Below, piece after piece: positions 9,362-17,674 of a stretch of 64,000 nucleotides of DNA. The first letter of the stretch is position 1. Each line of letters starts with the position of its first letter. The stretch is from Devosia indica. GTDB taxonomy: Bacteria; Pseudomonadota; Alphaproteobacteria; Rhizobiales; Devosiaceae. The translations under genes were made by a program, and so were the position numbers. The DNA lies in contig NZ_PYVZ01000014.1 in NCBI RefSeq assembly GCF_003056405.1, forward strand, positions 57,441-121,440, in the 5' to 3' direction. Under the pieces are notes generated by a model. The model was not told the DNA's origin. It saw only the letters and a program-made list of their open reading frames with translations, and ran no database searches.

Positions 9362-9810
9362 CGGTTCTCATGAGCGTCATCCTCGCAGTCGGTATCCTCG
9401 CCGGCAGCGCGCTGGCGCAGTTCGCGCCCGAATTGCGTGGCCCGGCGGACCCGATGTCCAATGTCGAGGCCGACCCAATTCCGCGTTGGGTCACGGACGA
9501 CGTGCGGCAGATGCGGGCCTACCCCGAACAGCCACCGGTGATCCCTCATTCGATCCAGGGCTACCAGCTGTCGGTGAACACCAACCGCTGCATGTCGTGC
9601 CACAATAGGGAGTTCACGCAAGGGTCCGGAGCTCCCATGATCAGCATCACCCATTTCATGACTCGCGAGGGACAGATGCTGGCCGACGTATCGCCCCGCA
9701 GATACTTCTGCACGGCCTGCCATGTGCCGCAGGCCGACGTCGCTCCCCTGGTCGAGAACGACTTCGTGGACATGATCGATCTCGGCGCCAAACCTGTGGG
9801 CTCGGAATGA
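9331..9810 (+). CDS. napB: Periplasmic nitrate reductase diheme cytochrome NapB
   Basis: Small electron-transfer subunit of 159 residues that forms the NapAB complex. An N-terminal signal peptide ends near ALAQ (28-31). Two heme c attachment sites are present, CMSCH at 87-91 and CTACH at 127-131, with additional histidines (PVIPHS, ITHFM) in the positions of distal ligands. The first ATG overlaps napA by 31 bases; an internal ATG at 9370 would give a shorter signal peptide. The stop overlaps the napC start (ATGA). Heme attachment would need the Ccm machinery encoded next door. Confidence 0.95.
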   Translation: MRGKDHSRRLTVLMSVILAVGILAGSALAQFAPELRGPADPMSNVEADPIPRWVTDDVRQMRAYPEQPPVIPHSIQGYQLSVNTNRCMSCHNREFTQGSGAPMISITHFMTREGQMLADVSPRRYFCTACHVPQADVAPLVENDFVDMIDLGAKPVGSE

Positions 9811-10490
9811 AACTGTTCGGTTGGATAAAATCGGTCGTCCTTTGGGCCTGGAAGATACTGATCACGCCGGCCGGCACCATGGGCTTGGGCGTGCTGACTC
9901 TCGGCGGGTTCATGGGAGGCGTCCTGTTCTGGGGCGGCTTCAACACAGCGATGGAATTCACCAATCGCGAGGAGTTCTGCATTTCCTGTCACGAGATGGA
10001 GGCCAACGTCTTCGAGGAATTGACTCGCACCGTGCATTTCGCAAACCGTTCGGGCGTCCGGGCAACCTGCCCTGATTGCCACGTGCCGCACGATTGGACG
10101 GACAAGATCGCGCGCAAGATGCAGGCATCGAAAGAAGTCTGGGGACATATCTTTGGCTCCATCGATACGCGTCAGAAATTCCTTGAGCATCGCCTCGAGC
10201 TCGCCCAGCACGAATGGGCTCGGCTGAAGGCGAATGACAGTCTTGAATGCCGCAATTGTCATTCGGCCGTGGCGATGGACTTGTCGCGACAGGCACCGCG
10301 CGCTGCTGAGATCCACAGCCAGTACCTGCTGACCGGGGAAGCAACCTGCATCGACTGCCACAAAGGCATTGCGCACGAGTTGCCGGATATGACTGGTGTC
10401 GACCCGGGCTGGAAAGTGCCACCGGCTCTGCAGGGTGAGGAGTTGCCGGAGGCACCGCTCGCGGTAGAGGCCGCTGCCGAGCCGCATTAG
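9807..10490 (+). CDS. napC: Membrane tetraheme quinol dehydrogenase NapC
   Basis: NapC/NirT-family cytochrome, 227 residues, which oxidises membrane quinol and passes electrons to NapB. One membrane helix lies at about 24-45 and four heme c motifs follow: CISCH 58-62, CPDCH 87-91, CRNCH 147-151 and CIDCH 180-184. The spacing and HVPHDW and HKGIAHELP segments are typical of NapC. It ends the nap operon, with a 4-base overlap with napB. No terminator hairpin is obvious before the convergent gene starting at 11379. Confidence 0.96.
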   Translation: MKLFGWIKSVVLWAWKILITPAGTMGLGVLTLGGFMGGVLFWGGFNTAMEFTNREEFCISCHEMEANVFEELTRTVHFANRSGVRATCPDCHVPHDWTDKIARKMQASKEVWGHIFGSIDTRQKFLEHRLELAQHEWARLKANDSLECRNCHSAVAMDLSRQAPRAAEIHSQYLLTGEATCIDCHKGIAHELPDMTGVDPGWKVPPALQGEELPEAPLAVEAAAEPH

Positions 10491-10539
10491 GCCGAGATGG
10501 CAACTGAGCAGCGGACACGATGCCGATGTCAGGCTCTCT

Positions 10540-11379
10540 CTAGTAGAACTCGGCCTCGTCCATTTCCGCTTGGAAGAAGGGAATGTACTCACTGGTACCA
10601 TAGTGATTGCCCATTTTCACTGAGCGGGGAATCGTGAACCCGCCATATCGCGCCTCCGCCTCGACAGTCCCACCAAAGGGTTGGAGCCGGAATTGCCTGT
10701 CGGGATTCTCGGCACTCCATCGCATAGACAAGACTTCGACAACAGAACCATCGTGAGCAAGCGTGAGCTCGATCGGTTCTATGCCGGTGGGAAAAGTCAC
10801 GCGAGCCGAATTCGGACCTGTTTGCAGCCATTGCGCGCCGTTGGACGGCAAGAGGCTGGCAGGTGCCCAGATCGACTCCATTGCTGCGCGTGTCAGCGCC
10901 AACCGATTGAGATCCGATGAACCATGCTCGTTGACGACCGGGACGAGGGAGTTGATCCAGAAGCGCGTCCAAGCGTGGCCCCGCACCAAGGCATCGGAAC
11001 CGGTTATCCGCAACGGACCCGAGGCCATGGTGGGGACCCATACGAATTCTGCCGGAGGCGACAGAACCTGGCGGGCCGACATTTGGTAGGTTTGCTGGTT
11101 CTGCCTATCGCCCAAAAGGAAGACCCCGCGCATCCGGAGCCGAACGGTGGTGCGAAGAGGCGTTCCTGGCTCGATGGCATTATCGAAATACCGTCTGGCC
11201 ACTTCCGGCAGACCCGACACCATGACCGGATCGTAGACGCCAAGCGATGGTTTGGCACGTGAAACGAGCTCAGCAAAAGCGAGGTCAGTTTGCGAAGTCG
11301 AATGGCGATAGGCCCAGTAAGCGCCTAGAGTTGACGCAAAGATTGCCACGCATGCCAGAGCAAAGAGAACCTTCCACAT
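10540..11379 (-). CDS. DUF6544/DUF6920-like membrane-anchored protein
   Basis: Protein of 279 residues with one N-terminal membrane anchor (about 3-25) and a periplasmic, mostly beta-strand domain. The segment LPEVARRYFDNAIEPGTP, the MRGVFLLG strand and the LTRAAMESIWAPASLLP segment fit the family annotated as DUF6544 (formerly DUF6920), from memory. No enzymatic function is known. It stands alone, convergent with napC and about 75 bases downstream of the SCO gene on the same strand, so it may be the last gene of the copper operon. Confidence 0.6.
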   Translation of the reverse strand: MWKVLFALACVAIFASTLGAYWAYRHSTSQTDLAFAELVSRAKPSLGVYDPVMVSGLPEVARRYFDNAIEPGTPLRTTVRLRMRGVFLLGDRQNQQTYQMSARQVLSPPAEFVWVPTMASGPLRITGSDALVRGHAWTRFWINSLVPVVNEHGSSDLNRLALTRAAMESIWAPASLLPSNGAQWLQTGPNSARVTFPTGIEPIELTLAHDGSVVEVLSMRWSAENPDRQFRLQPFGGTVEAEARYGGFTIPRSVKMGNHYGTSEYIPFFQAEMDEAEFY

Positions 11380-11454
11380 GGTTCTACTTCCTCCTGTGCG
11401 AGTTCAGGTTTGGAGCCCCCGCCTTGGCGTCGCCGCTCGGCTCATGCTCCTTTG

Positions 11455-12051
11455 CTAGCGAGGTTGGGCCAAGAGCGACCTAAGCTTGGTCACTGCCGAC
11501 TCCATTGGTTCGCGATAATTGATTGTCCCGGCGAATTCCCCTTGAGCATCGACCAGGAAAACCGATGCGGTGTGGTCGATGGTGTAGTTGCCGCCATCAA
11601 GTGGCACCTCTTGGTAGTAGACGCCCCAAGAGGCAGCGGCTTTGGCGACTTCCACCTCGGTTCCGGTGACGCCCACGACCCGCTCGGTCCAGCCGACATA
11701 ATCTTGGATCAACTTAATCGTGTCGCGGGCTGGATCTACCGAGATGAACCAGGCATCCAGACCATCGCCCTCGGCACCCAATGACTCATACCACGCCGTC
11801 ATTTCGGCCAACGATGTTGGACAGACCTCCGGGCAGTGGGTGAACCCGAAGAAGAGCATGGAGGGCCTGCCGACGAGAGTGTCTGCCGTAAAGGCTTCGC
11901 CCTGCGTGGTCAGGAGGGCGTAGTCTCCCCGTCCCAGTGTCGACGCCGTGCTATGGGCAGGTTCTGTCTCGAAGAAGTTGTGAACCATCGCCACGAGGCC
12001 AACGGCAACCACCGAGATCCATAGCGCCACGGTCCAGCCATGGGTTCGCAT
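11455..12051 (-). CDS. SCO1/SenC/PrrC family copper chaperone
   Basis: Membrane-anchored thioredoxin-fold protein, 198 residues. SCO proteins deliver copper to the CuA centre of cytochrome oxidase or to nitrous oxide reductase, or act as thiol reductants. The helix at about 8-24 is the anchor. The copper site is complete: CPEVC at 73-77 and His160 in YTIDHTASVFLVD. It begins one base after the PCuAC gene, so ycnI-like, PCuAC and sco form one copper-delivery operon. In this context the client could be a cbb3 oxidase, NirK or NosZ encoded elsewhere (inference). Confidence 0.92.
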   Translation of the reverse strand: MRTHGWTVALWISVVAVGLVAMVHNFFETEPAHSTASTLGRGDYALLTTQGEAFTADTLVGRPSMLFFGFTHCPEVCPTSLAEMTAWYESLGAEGDGLDAWFISVDPARDTIKLIQDYVGWTERVVGVTGTEVEVAKAAASWGVYYQEVPLDGGNYTIDHTASVFLVDAQGEFAGTINYREPMESAVTKLRSLLAQPR

Positions 12052-12052
12052 G

Positions 12053-12574
12053 CTAATGCCCCGGCATCTGATTTGCCGCCTTGTCAGCGGCCGCCCCGCC
12101 GGCGATCAATTCCACCCGGATCTCGCCGGCCTTCTCGAATACCAATGTGACAGGAACACGTTCGCCTTCGATGATGGGCTGCAACAACGACATGAACATC
12201 AGATGATAACCACCGGGAGCCAGCACGACCTCGCCTCCGGCGGGAATCTCGAGACCATCAGCGAGCTGGCGCATTTTCATCACGCCTGACTCCACCGCCA
12301 TTTCATGGATTTGCGTCTCGCCGGAAATGGCCGCATGGGCAGAGACCAGACGGTCGACCTCGTCGCCGCTATTGACGATGGAGAGGAAGCCTCCCGCCAC
12401 GGGTGCATTTGGCAATGTCGCTCGAGTGAAAGGTCCGAAGATCGAAATGTCGCCCACAACGACCGCTGGAACGCGATCGACAGTTTGCATGGCACGTTCC
12501 TGGGACAGGACCGGAACCGGTACCTGCATTGCGAGGGCGAGCGCCAAGCCCGCGAAAAATAGCTTGAGGGTCAT
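12053..12574 (-). CDS. Periplasmic copper chaperone PCuAC
   Basis: Secreted copper(I) chaperone of 173 residues. A signal peptide ends near VLSQE (about 24). The copper motif is visible as His90 and Met92 (QIHEM), Met101 (MKMRQL), and His124 with Met126 (GGYHLMFM). PCuAC collects copper and loads SCO or the CuA site. The start is the ATG at 12574, which begins the signal peptide; a longer reading frame upstream has no coding character. It lies between the YcnI-like gene (110 bases upstream) and sco (1 base downstream). Confidence 0.92.
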   Translation of the reverse strand: MTLKLFFAGLALALAMQVPVPVLSQERAMQTVDRVPAVVVGDISIFGPFTRATLPNAPVAGGFLSIVNSGDEVDRLVSAHAAISGETQIHEMAVESGVMKMRQLADGLEIPAGGEVVLAPGGYHLMFMSLLQPIIEGERVPVTLVFEKAGEIRVELIAGGAAADKAANQMPGH

Positions 12575-12684
12575 TTGACTTCTCCGCAATTGAGGGTTTG
12601 ATCCTCCGGTGCGAACATCGGAGGATCTTCGTTCTTTCGGTGCTTTCAATGAGGCGGCGGCCCACTGCTTGTCTGCACCACAAC

Positions 12685-13209
12685 TCAATGGCTGTGGTGT
12701 TCTCCTTCGACCAGTTCCAGGCTCGGCGCCGGCATTTCGGCGTCCTCGGACCCTGTCGTGTCAATCCAGGCCTCCTCGCCATTGGCGCATTCCTGGATGG
12801 AGGGGAAGTAGAAGAGGCCGGGCTCGAGCGTGTCTGCAAAGGTGCCGCGGAAGACGAATTCGTCATACCACTCATTGGGCAGGTTGCCTTCCGACCAGAC
12901 GATTTCCTTGACGCCCTCGGTCACTTCGGTGCCGTGGTTCATATAGGTTTTTTCATAGGGGCCGGTGACGGTCTCGAGCTTCCAACCGGCCTTGGGCATA
13001 GGCTTCACATTGTAGAAGCCTTCCGGAATTTGCACCCGCACGGTGTGGGTGGCTTCGGTGCCGCAGCCATGGGGCATGCGCTGCACGGCCTTGTAGCCGG
13101 CGCCGAGGCTGGCTTCCTGGACTTCCAAGGTCGAATGGGCAAATGACGGAGCAGTGTTTGCAATTAGAGAGGTGACGGCCACTATCGCAGGCAGGTAAAG
13201 GCGCTTCAT
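12685..13209 (-). CDS. YcnI-like DUF1775 copper-binding protein
   Basis: Exported protein of 174 residues. After a signal peptide ending PSFAHS, the mature N-terminal His begins the family segment HSTLEV, known from YcnI of Bacillus to bind copper(II) together with an acidic residue. Further conserved segments are MPHGCGTEATHTVRVQIPEG and the C-terminal PAPSLELVEGEHHSH, whose histidines may add metal affinity. It heads the operon with PCuAC and SCO. A one-mismatch FNR box lies 55-68 bases upstream of its ATG, suggesting induction at low oxygen. Confidence 0.88.
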   Translation of the reverse strand: MKRLYLPAIVAVTSLIANTAPSFAHSTLEVQEASLGAGYKAVQRMPHGCGTEATHTVRVQIPEGFYNVKPMPKAGWKLETVTGPYEKTYMNHGTEVTEGVKEIVWSEGNLPNEWYDEFVFRGTFADTLEPGLFYFPSIQECANGEEAWIDTTGSEDAEMPAPSLELVEGEHHSH

Positions 13210-13263
13210 CGTGGTCTCCATTTGAACACGCCGACACGAATACGCCTTCCAACCGGCCGCTCA

Positions 13264-13277
13264 TTGACGCCGATCAA
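13264..13277. promoter_or_regulatory. FNR box upstream of the copper-delivery operon
   Basis: TTGACGCCGATCAA matches nine of ten bases of TTGAT-N4-ATCAA. Its centre is about 61 bases from the ycnI-like start. If it acts as a class II site, transcription would start about 41 bases downstream of the centre, leaving a 20-base leader. The nrdG gene ends at 13378 on the same strand, so the site serves the ycnI-like operon. Confidence 0.6.
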
Positions 13278-13377
13278 CAAACCTGTCGCTTCGGAGTGTT
13301 GACCAAGTGAGCGGCGCTAACGGAATGAACTCCAGGACACCTTGTCGCATCACCTCCGCCAAGTAGCGGCAAGAATT

Positions 13378-14076
13378 CTATCTCTGTCCACTGTCACCGG
13401 AAACCAGGTTCAGGCTGTTAACAAGGTCGATATCGGCGCACCCATCTGGCCTGAACTTCTGGATGCGATGATCCTTGCCGCCGGCGTCGCTGACCTCGGC
13501 GGCGAGCTCGAGCAACTCTTCTTTACTCAGTAGATCCGGATGCACGGTGGTGCGCAGGTCATAGGCAACCCCGCTATCGAGCAACAGACGAAGGCTTCGC
13601 ATGGCCTTGTTGCCACTGTGCCGCGCGCCCGTGATCCGATCGTATGCCTTCTTCGGAGCCTTGATATCAAACCCGACCCAATCCACCAGGGGAAGGATCT
13701 GCGCCAGACGCCCAGGATAGGGACCACCGGTATGCAGGCCGATGCGAAAGCCCATTGCCTTGACCTGCTTGATGGCGCTTTCCAGGTGTGGCTGGAGCGT
13801 AGGCTCGCCACCGGAGAACACAACGCCATCCAGGAGACCGCAGCGGCCCTTCAAAAAGGTCAACACTGTCTGCCAGTCGATCTGGGTATCGCCATTGGCG
13901 GGAATGAGATGAGGGTTGTGGCAATAGCGGCAGGCCCAAGGGCAGCCCTGGCAGAATATGGTGGCGACCAATTGGCCCGGCCAGTCGCAGGACGACAGCC
14001 GAGCCAATCCGCCGACGCGGATCTCAGTCAAGCTTCGCACTCGCTTCGCGGAAATAGCGACGTTCGCGGAACTCAC
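13378..14076 (-). CDS. nrdG: Anaerobic ribonucleotide reductase activating enzyme NrdG
   Basis: Radical SAM enzyme of up to 232 residues that uses S-adenosylmethionine and a [4Fe-4S] cluster to form the glycyl radical on the class III reductase. The cluster motif C-x3-C-x2-C is CPWACRYC, preceded by IFCQG and followed by HNP. The SAM-binding GGEPTLQP is intact. The 5' end overlaps the preceding small gene by 53 bases from the ATG used here; a TTG at 14031 (TEIRVGGLARLSS) overlapping its stop is a plausible alternative start that would remove 15 residues. Last gene of nrdD - glycyl-radical gene - nrdG. Confidence 0.92.
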   Translation of the reverse strand: MSSANVAISAKRVRSLTEIRVGGLARLSSCDWPGQLVATIFCQGCPWACRYCHNPHLIPANGDTQIDWQTVLTFLKGRCGLLDGVVFSGGEPTLQPHLESAIKQVKAMGFRIGLHTGGPYPGRLAQILPLVDWVGFDIKAPKKAYDRITGARHSGNKAMRSLRLLLDSGVAYDLRTTVHPDLLSKEELLELAAEVSDAGGKDHRIQKFRPDGCADIDLVNSLNLVSGDSGQR

Positions 14077-14218
14077 CCTTCTTGCCCCGGTTGAACGAGG
14101 AGACTGGGCGATGATAGCCCATCACGCGGGTCCAGACCTCGCAGGGCTGGCGCTCGCTGTCGAGCAGGAGCGGTTCGTGGGAGCGGTTGGCGACGAGATC
14201 GGTTGGGTGGATGCTCAT
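14024..14218 (-). CDS. Free-standing glycyl-radical domain of class III ribonucleotide reductase
   Basis: A 64-residue protein matching the C-terminal end of NrdD. It contains RVMGY at 31-35, where Gly34 is the residue converted to the radical, followed by HRPVSSFNRGKKGEFRERRYF, the usual tail. In well-known reductases this segment is the end of the large chain. Here it has its own ATG with AAAGGA eight bases upstream, starts 20 bases after the nrdD stop and is in a different frame. It therefore looks like a genuine separate gene rather than a read-through product. The first 25 residues (MSIHPTDLVANRSHEPLLL) would be its own leader. Confidence 0.85.
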   Translation of the reverse strand: MSIHPTDLVANRSHEPLLLDSERQPCEVWTRVMGYHRPVSSFNRGKKGEFRERRYFREASAKLD

Positions 14219-14238
14219 GACAGGTTCCTTTCGTGAGC

Positions 14239-15963
14239 TCAGTTGACGAGGGCGGAGCGTTTCTTGGCGATGCGCTCCTCATCGCATTTCGGGCAGAACT
14301 GGTGTTCGCCGGAAAGGTAGCCATGCGTCGGACATATCGAGAATGTCGGCGTGATGGTGATGTAGGGCAGCCGGAAGTTCTCCAGCGCGCGCCGGACCAG
14401 CTTGCGGCAGGCATCGCCGCTGGATAGCGCTTCGGTCATGTAGAGATGCAGAACCGTGCCACCGGTGTACTTGCACTGCAGCTCGTCCTGCATGGTCAGC
14501 GCCTCGAACGGATCGTCGGTGTAGCCGACCGGCAGCTGCGAGGAGTTGGTGTAGTAGGGATTCTCGTCCGTGCCAGCCTGCAGGATTCCCGGAAATCGCT
14601 TTCGGTCCTCCTTGGCGAAACGATAGGTTGTGCCTTCCGCAGGCGTCGCCTCGAGATTGTACAGATGGCCGGTTTCCTCCTGGTAGCCGGTGATGCGGCT
14701 GCGCACGTGGTCGAGAAGCCGGATTGCCAGCGCTCGTCCAGCATCCGTGGTGATGTCGTCCACATCCCAGGAGAAGTTGCGGACCATTTCGTTGAGGCCG
14801 TTCACACCGATCGTCGAGAAGTGGTTCTTCAGATCACCTAGATAGCGTTTGGTATACGGATACAGCCCGCCGTCGATGTGGCCCTGTATGACCTTGCGCT
14901 TTATCTCGAGGCTGTCGCGCGCCAGGTCCATCAGGTCGTCGAGCTGGGCAATGAGACCAGCTTCGTCGCCGGCATGAACGTATCCGAGCCTACCGCAATT
15001 GACCGTCACGACGCCCAGCGACCCCGTCTGCTCAGCGCTGCCGAACAGGCCGTTGCCGCGCTTGAGCAACTCGGTCAGATCGAGCTGCAGCCGGCAGCAC
15101 ATGGAGCGCACCATGTGCGGCTCGAGATCGGAATTGACGAAGTTCTGGAAATAGGGAAGCCCGTATTTTGCCGTCATCGCGAACAGTCGGTCGGCATTCG
15201 GACTGTCCCAGATGAAGTCGGGCGTGATGTTGTAGGTCGGGATAGGGAACGTGAAGACGCGCCCCATCGCGTCGCCCGTGGTCATCACGTCGATATAGGC
15301 CCGATTGATCATGTCCATCTCGGCCTGGAGCTCACCGTAGGTGAAATCCATGTCCTCCCCGCCAATGAAGGGAACCTGGTCCCGCAAATCCTGCGGGCAG
15401 GTCCAGTCGAAGGTCAGGTTGGTGAAGGGCGCCTGCGTGCCCCAGCGGGCCGGCACGTTGAGATTGTAGACCAATTCCTGGATGGACTGGCGGACCTGGG
15501 CGTAGTCGAGCCCATCCTTGCGGATGAAGGGCGCCATATAAGTGTCGAAAGAACTGAAGGCTTGCGCGCCGGCCCATTCGTTTTGGAGGGTGCCAAGGAA
15601 ATTCACGATCTGCCCGACCGCGCTCGAGAAATGCTTCGGCGGACCCGATTCGACTTTTCCCGGGATGCCGTTCAGTCCCTCCTCGAGCAGCATCCGGAGG
15701 GACCAGCCGGCGCAATATCCCGAGAGCATGTCGAGGTCATGGATGTGGATGTCGGCATCGCGATGCGCCTTCCCGATCGCCTCGGGGTAGACATGGGAGA
15801 GCCAGTAGTTGGCGACGACCTTGCCGGCCGTGTTCAGGATCAAGCCTCCTAGGGAGTAGCCCTGATTGGCATTGGCATTCACCCGCCAGTCGGACTGGTC
15901 GAGGTATTCGTCGATGCTTGCGCGGATATCGATGTGAGGAAGGGTGGCAGTGGCTGAGGTCAT
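14239..15963 (-). CDS. nrdD: Anaerobic (class III) ribonucleoside-triphosphate reductase large chain, lacking the glycyl-radical tail
   Basis: Reduces ribonucleotides to deoxyribonucleotides without oxygen. The 574-residue chain has the radical-barrel motifs: HRDADIHIHDLD (66-78), Cys84 in GYCAGW and the CCRL cysteines at 289-290. The C-terminal zinc site is CPTHGYLSGEHQFCPKC at 544-560. Compared with the about 700-residue E. coli enzyme it lacks the N-terminal ATP-cone and ends at KRSALVN before the glycyl-radical loop, which is supplied by the next gene. FNR boxes upstream fit anaerobic induction. This would support DNA synthesis while nitrate is respired. Confidence 0.93.
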   Translation of the reverse strand: MTSATATLPHIDIRASIDEYLDQSDWRVNANANQGYSLGGLILNTAGKVVANYWLSHVYPEAIGKAHRDADIHIHDLDMLSGYCAGWSLRMLLEEGLNGIPGKVESGPPKHFSSAVGQIVNFLGTLQNEWAGAQAFSSFDTYMAPFIRKDGLDYAQVRQSIQELVYNLNVPARWGTQAPFTNLTFDWTCPQDLRDQVPFIGGEDMDFTYGELQAEMDMINRAYIDVMTTGDAMGRVFTFPIPTYNITPDFIWDSPNADRLFAMTAKYGLPYFQNFVNSDLEPHMVRSMCCRLQLDLTELLKRGNGLFGSAEQTGSLGVVTVNCGRLGYVHAGDEAGLIAQLDDLMDLARDSLEIKRKVIQGHIDGGLYPYTKRYLGDLKNHFSTIGVNGLNEMVRNFSWDVDDITTDAGRALAIRLLDHVRSRITGYQEETGHLYNLEATPAEGTTYRFAKEDRKRFPGILQAGTDENPYYTNSSQLPVGYTDDPFEALTMQDELQCKYTGGTVLHLYMTEALSSGDACRKLVRRALENFRLPYITITPTFSICPTHGYLSGEHQFCPKCDEERIAKKRSALVN

Positions 15964-15985
15964 GAATCGATTCCAAGTTGCGGTC

Positions 15986-16077
15986 TTGATCTACATCATG
16001 TGCCTCGATTTCAGAATGGATCAACATCTGGTGCCCACTCTTCGTAATCAACTTGGTATTTGATTGACGCAGATCAA
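15986..16077 (-). promoter_or_regulatory. Two FNR boxes upstream of nrdD
   Basis: Site 1 (16064-16077) is TTGACGCAGATCAA and site 2 (15986-15999) is TTGATCTACATCAT; each matches nine of ten consensus bases. Site 1 is centred about 108 bases before the ATG and is well placed to activate. Site 2 is only about 30 bases before the ATG, so it may overlap the transcription start and modulate or repress. Confidence 0.65.
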
Positions 16078-16386
16078 ACAGCGTCGCGAGGTTGCCACTT
16101 CGGTTGCGTTCCACGACCAATCATCTTGGGCGTTCCGTCGAAAGACCCCGACTTTGCAACCCAAGTGCACGTTTGCTCTACGAGCCGCCGGTCCGCTCCG
16201 AGTAGGGCATCCCGATCAGCGAACGTCTGAACAGGGGCGCCTTGCTGATCGGCGGGGCAGTTATCGTGCCGCTTTGCAGTCACAACCCGAATTCCACCTA
16301 TAGCAAGCACAGGTGACAGGGCCTCACTGGTTACGCCTTTGTGCCCACTTGATCTTGCGGCCCGCGCTCCCTATTCAATGCGGATG
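16078..16386. other. Intergenic region between nrdD and the riboflavin operon
   Basis: About 300 bases with no credible gene on either strand. It must contain the promoter of the riboflavin operon upstream of the riboswitch. I see no strong hairpin or repeat. Confidence 0.5.
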
Positions 16387-16532
16387 AGTGTTCTCAGGGC
16401 GGGGTGCAATTCCCCACCGGCGGTAATTGTGTCTTTGTGCACATCAGCCCGCGAGCGCCCATCCTTCGGGATGGGGTCAGCAGACCCGGTGTAATTCCGG
16501 GGCCGACGGTATAGTCCGGATGGAAGAGAACC
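16387..16532 (+). promoter_or_regulatory. FMN riboswitch (RFN element)
   Basis: The conserved RFN blocks appear in order: GTGTTCTCAGGGCGGGGTG, TTCCCCACCGGCGGTAATT, AGCCCGCGAGCGCCC, a variable hairpin (CATCCTTCGGGATG), GGTCAGCAGACCCGGTG, AATTCCGGGGCCGACGGT and ATAGTCCGGATGGAAGAGAA. Together they form the six-stem FMN aptamer. It lies about 90 bases before ribD, so flavin mononucleotide would shut off the rib operon, probably at translation or by early termination. I did not find a clear terminator, so the mode is open. Confidence 0.96.
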
Positions 16533-16624
16533 GATGATCGTCGACGCGCGCTTTCCGTTCACCGGACAGCGCGTGCTTGTCGTCATTTGCCCTGGAACGC
16601 GTCTTTGGTGACGACGGGACGGGC

Positions 16625-17674
16625 ATGGACGAAAGCGCAGTTTACCCCAATCCAGACTTTCCGCCGCAGCCGATCCTGCGCGCCTTTGCGCGTGCCTTGG
16701 ATCTGGCGCGGGCCCATGAAGGCGCAACCGCGCCAAATCCGCCGGTCGGTTGCGTGCTGCTTGACGCCAATGGGCGGGAACTGGCTACCGGCGCACATCG
16801 GCGGGCAGGCATGCCTCATGCCGAGGCTGACGCCATCAACAAGGCTCGCGCCGCCGGGCTTGCCGATAAAATCGACAGTGTCGTGGTGACGCTCGAACCC
16901 TGTAATCACCGCGGCCGCACGCCACCCTGCGCTGAGGCCATTCTGAGCACAGGCGCACGCCAGGTCTGGATTGCCTGCTGTGACCCCAATCCCAGGGTCA
17001 CGGGCGGAGGCGCCGAACGCCTGCGCGCAGCGGGGCTCGATGTGCATATCTTGTCCGATCTGCACCACCCCCAGGCCGCTGTGCTGTTTGGAGAAGCCAA
17101 CCGGCTGCTCGCGCCATTCGCAAAACGCGTCCGGACCGGACTGCCTTTCATCACCATCAAGCAGGCCATTTCCGCGTCGGGAAGCATGGTGCCGGCTGCC
17201 GGGCGCAAGACCTTTACCAGCGCTGCATCGCTGGACCTGGCCCATCGTCTGCGGCGCCGGGCCGATGCCATCCTGACCGGCTCGGGGACAGTGCTGGCCG
17301 ACAACCCTCTCTTTACCGTGCGGCGGGTGCCAGACCATCCGGAAAAGCAACGCATGCTGGCCATTCTGGACCGGCGCCGGCGGGTCACCGAGACCTATCT
17401 GGATGCTGCCCGAGAGCGCGGCTTTGCCCTGCACCTGGCCGATGACGTGCACCACGCCTTGCAAGCGATTGGCATGGCGGGCGGCATGGAAGTGCTGGTC
17501 GAAGCTGGTCCGACCCTGACCGCGCATCTGCTCACAAGCGGCCTCTGGGACGAGCATGTCCTGATCGAACAGGCCGCCAATCCCGACGGGACCGACCGGG
17601 TAACCGTTCGGCACAACCCGGCTTCCCAAGCTTATTCACACGGAAAGGAAAACGATGTTCTCGGGCATCATTGA
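16625..17674 (+). CDS. ribD: Riboflavin biosynthesis deaminase/reductase RibD
   Basis: Bifunctional enzyme of 349 residues: it deaminates the pyrimidine intermediate made from GTP, then reduces its ribose. The N-terminal zinc deaminase domain (about 15-150) shows the HAEADAI zinc/proton-shuttle site and EPCNHRGRTPPC. The C-terminal reductase domain (about 160-340) has FITIKQAISASG, RADAILTGSGTVLADNP and VEAGPTLTAHLL. The ATG at 16625 is preferred; a TTG at 16577 would extend into sequence without family similarity. The 3' end overlaps ribE by 20 bases. First gene under the FMN riboswitch. Confidence 0.94.
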   Translation: MDESAVYPNPDFPPQPILRAFARALDLARAHEGATAPNPPVGCVLLDANGRELATGAHRRAGMPHAEADAINKARAAGLADKIDSVVVTLEPCNHRGRTPPCAEAILSTGARQVWIACCDPNPRVTGGGAERLRAAGLDVHILSDLHHPQAAVLFGEANRLLAPFAKRVRTGLPFITIKQAISASGSMVPAAGRKTFTSAASLDLAHRLRRRADAILTGSGTVLADNPLFTVRRVPDHPEKQRMLAILDRRRRVTETYLDAARERGFALHLADDVHHALQAIGMAGGMEVLVEAGPTLTAHLLTSGLWDEHVLIEQAANPDGTDRVTVRHNPASQAYSHGKENDVLGHH

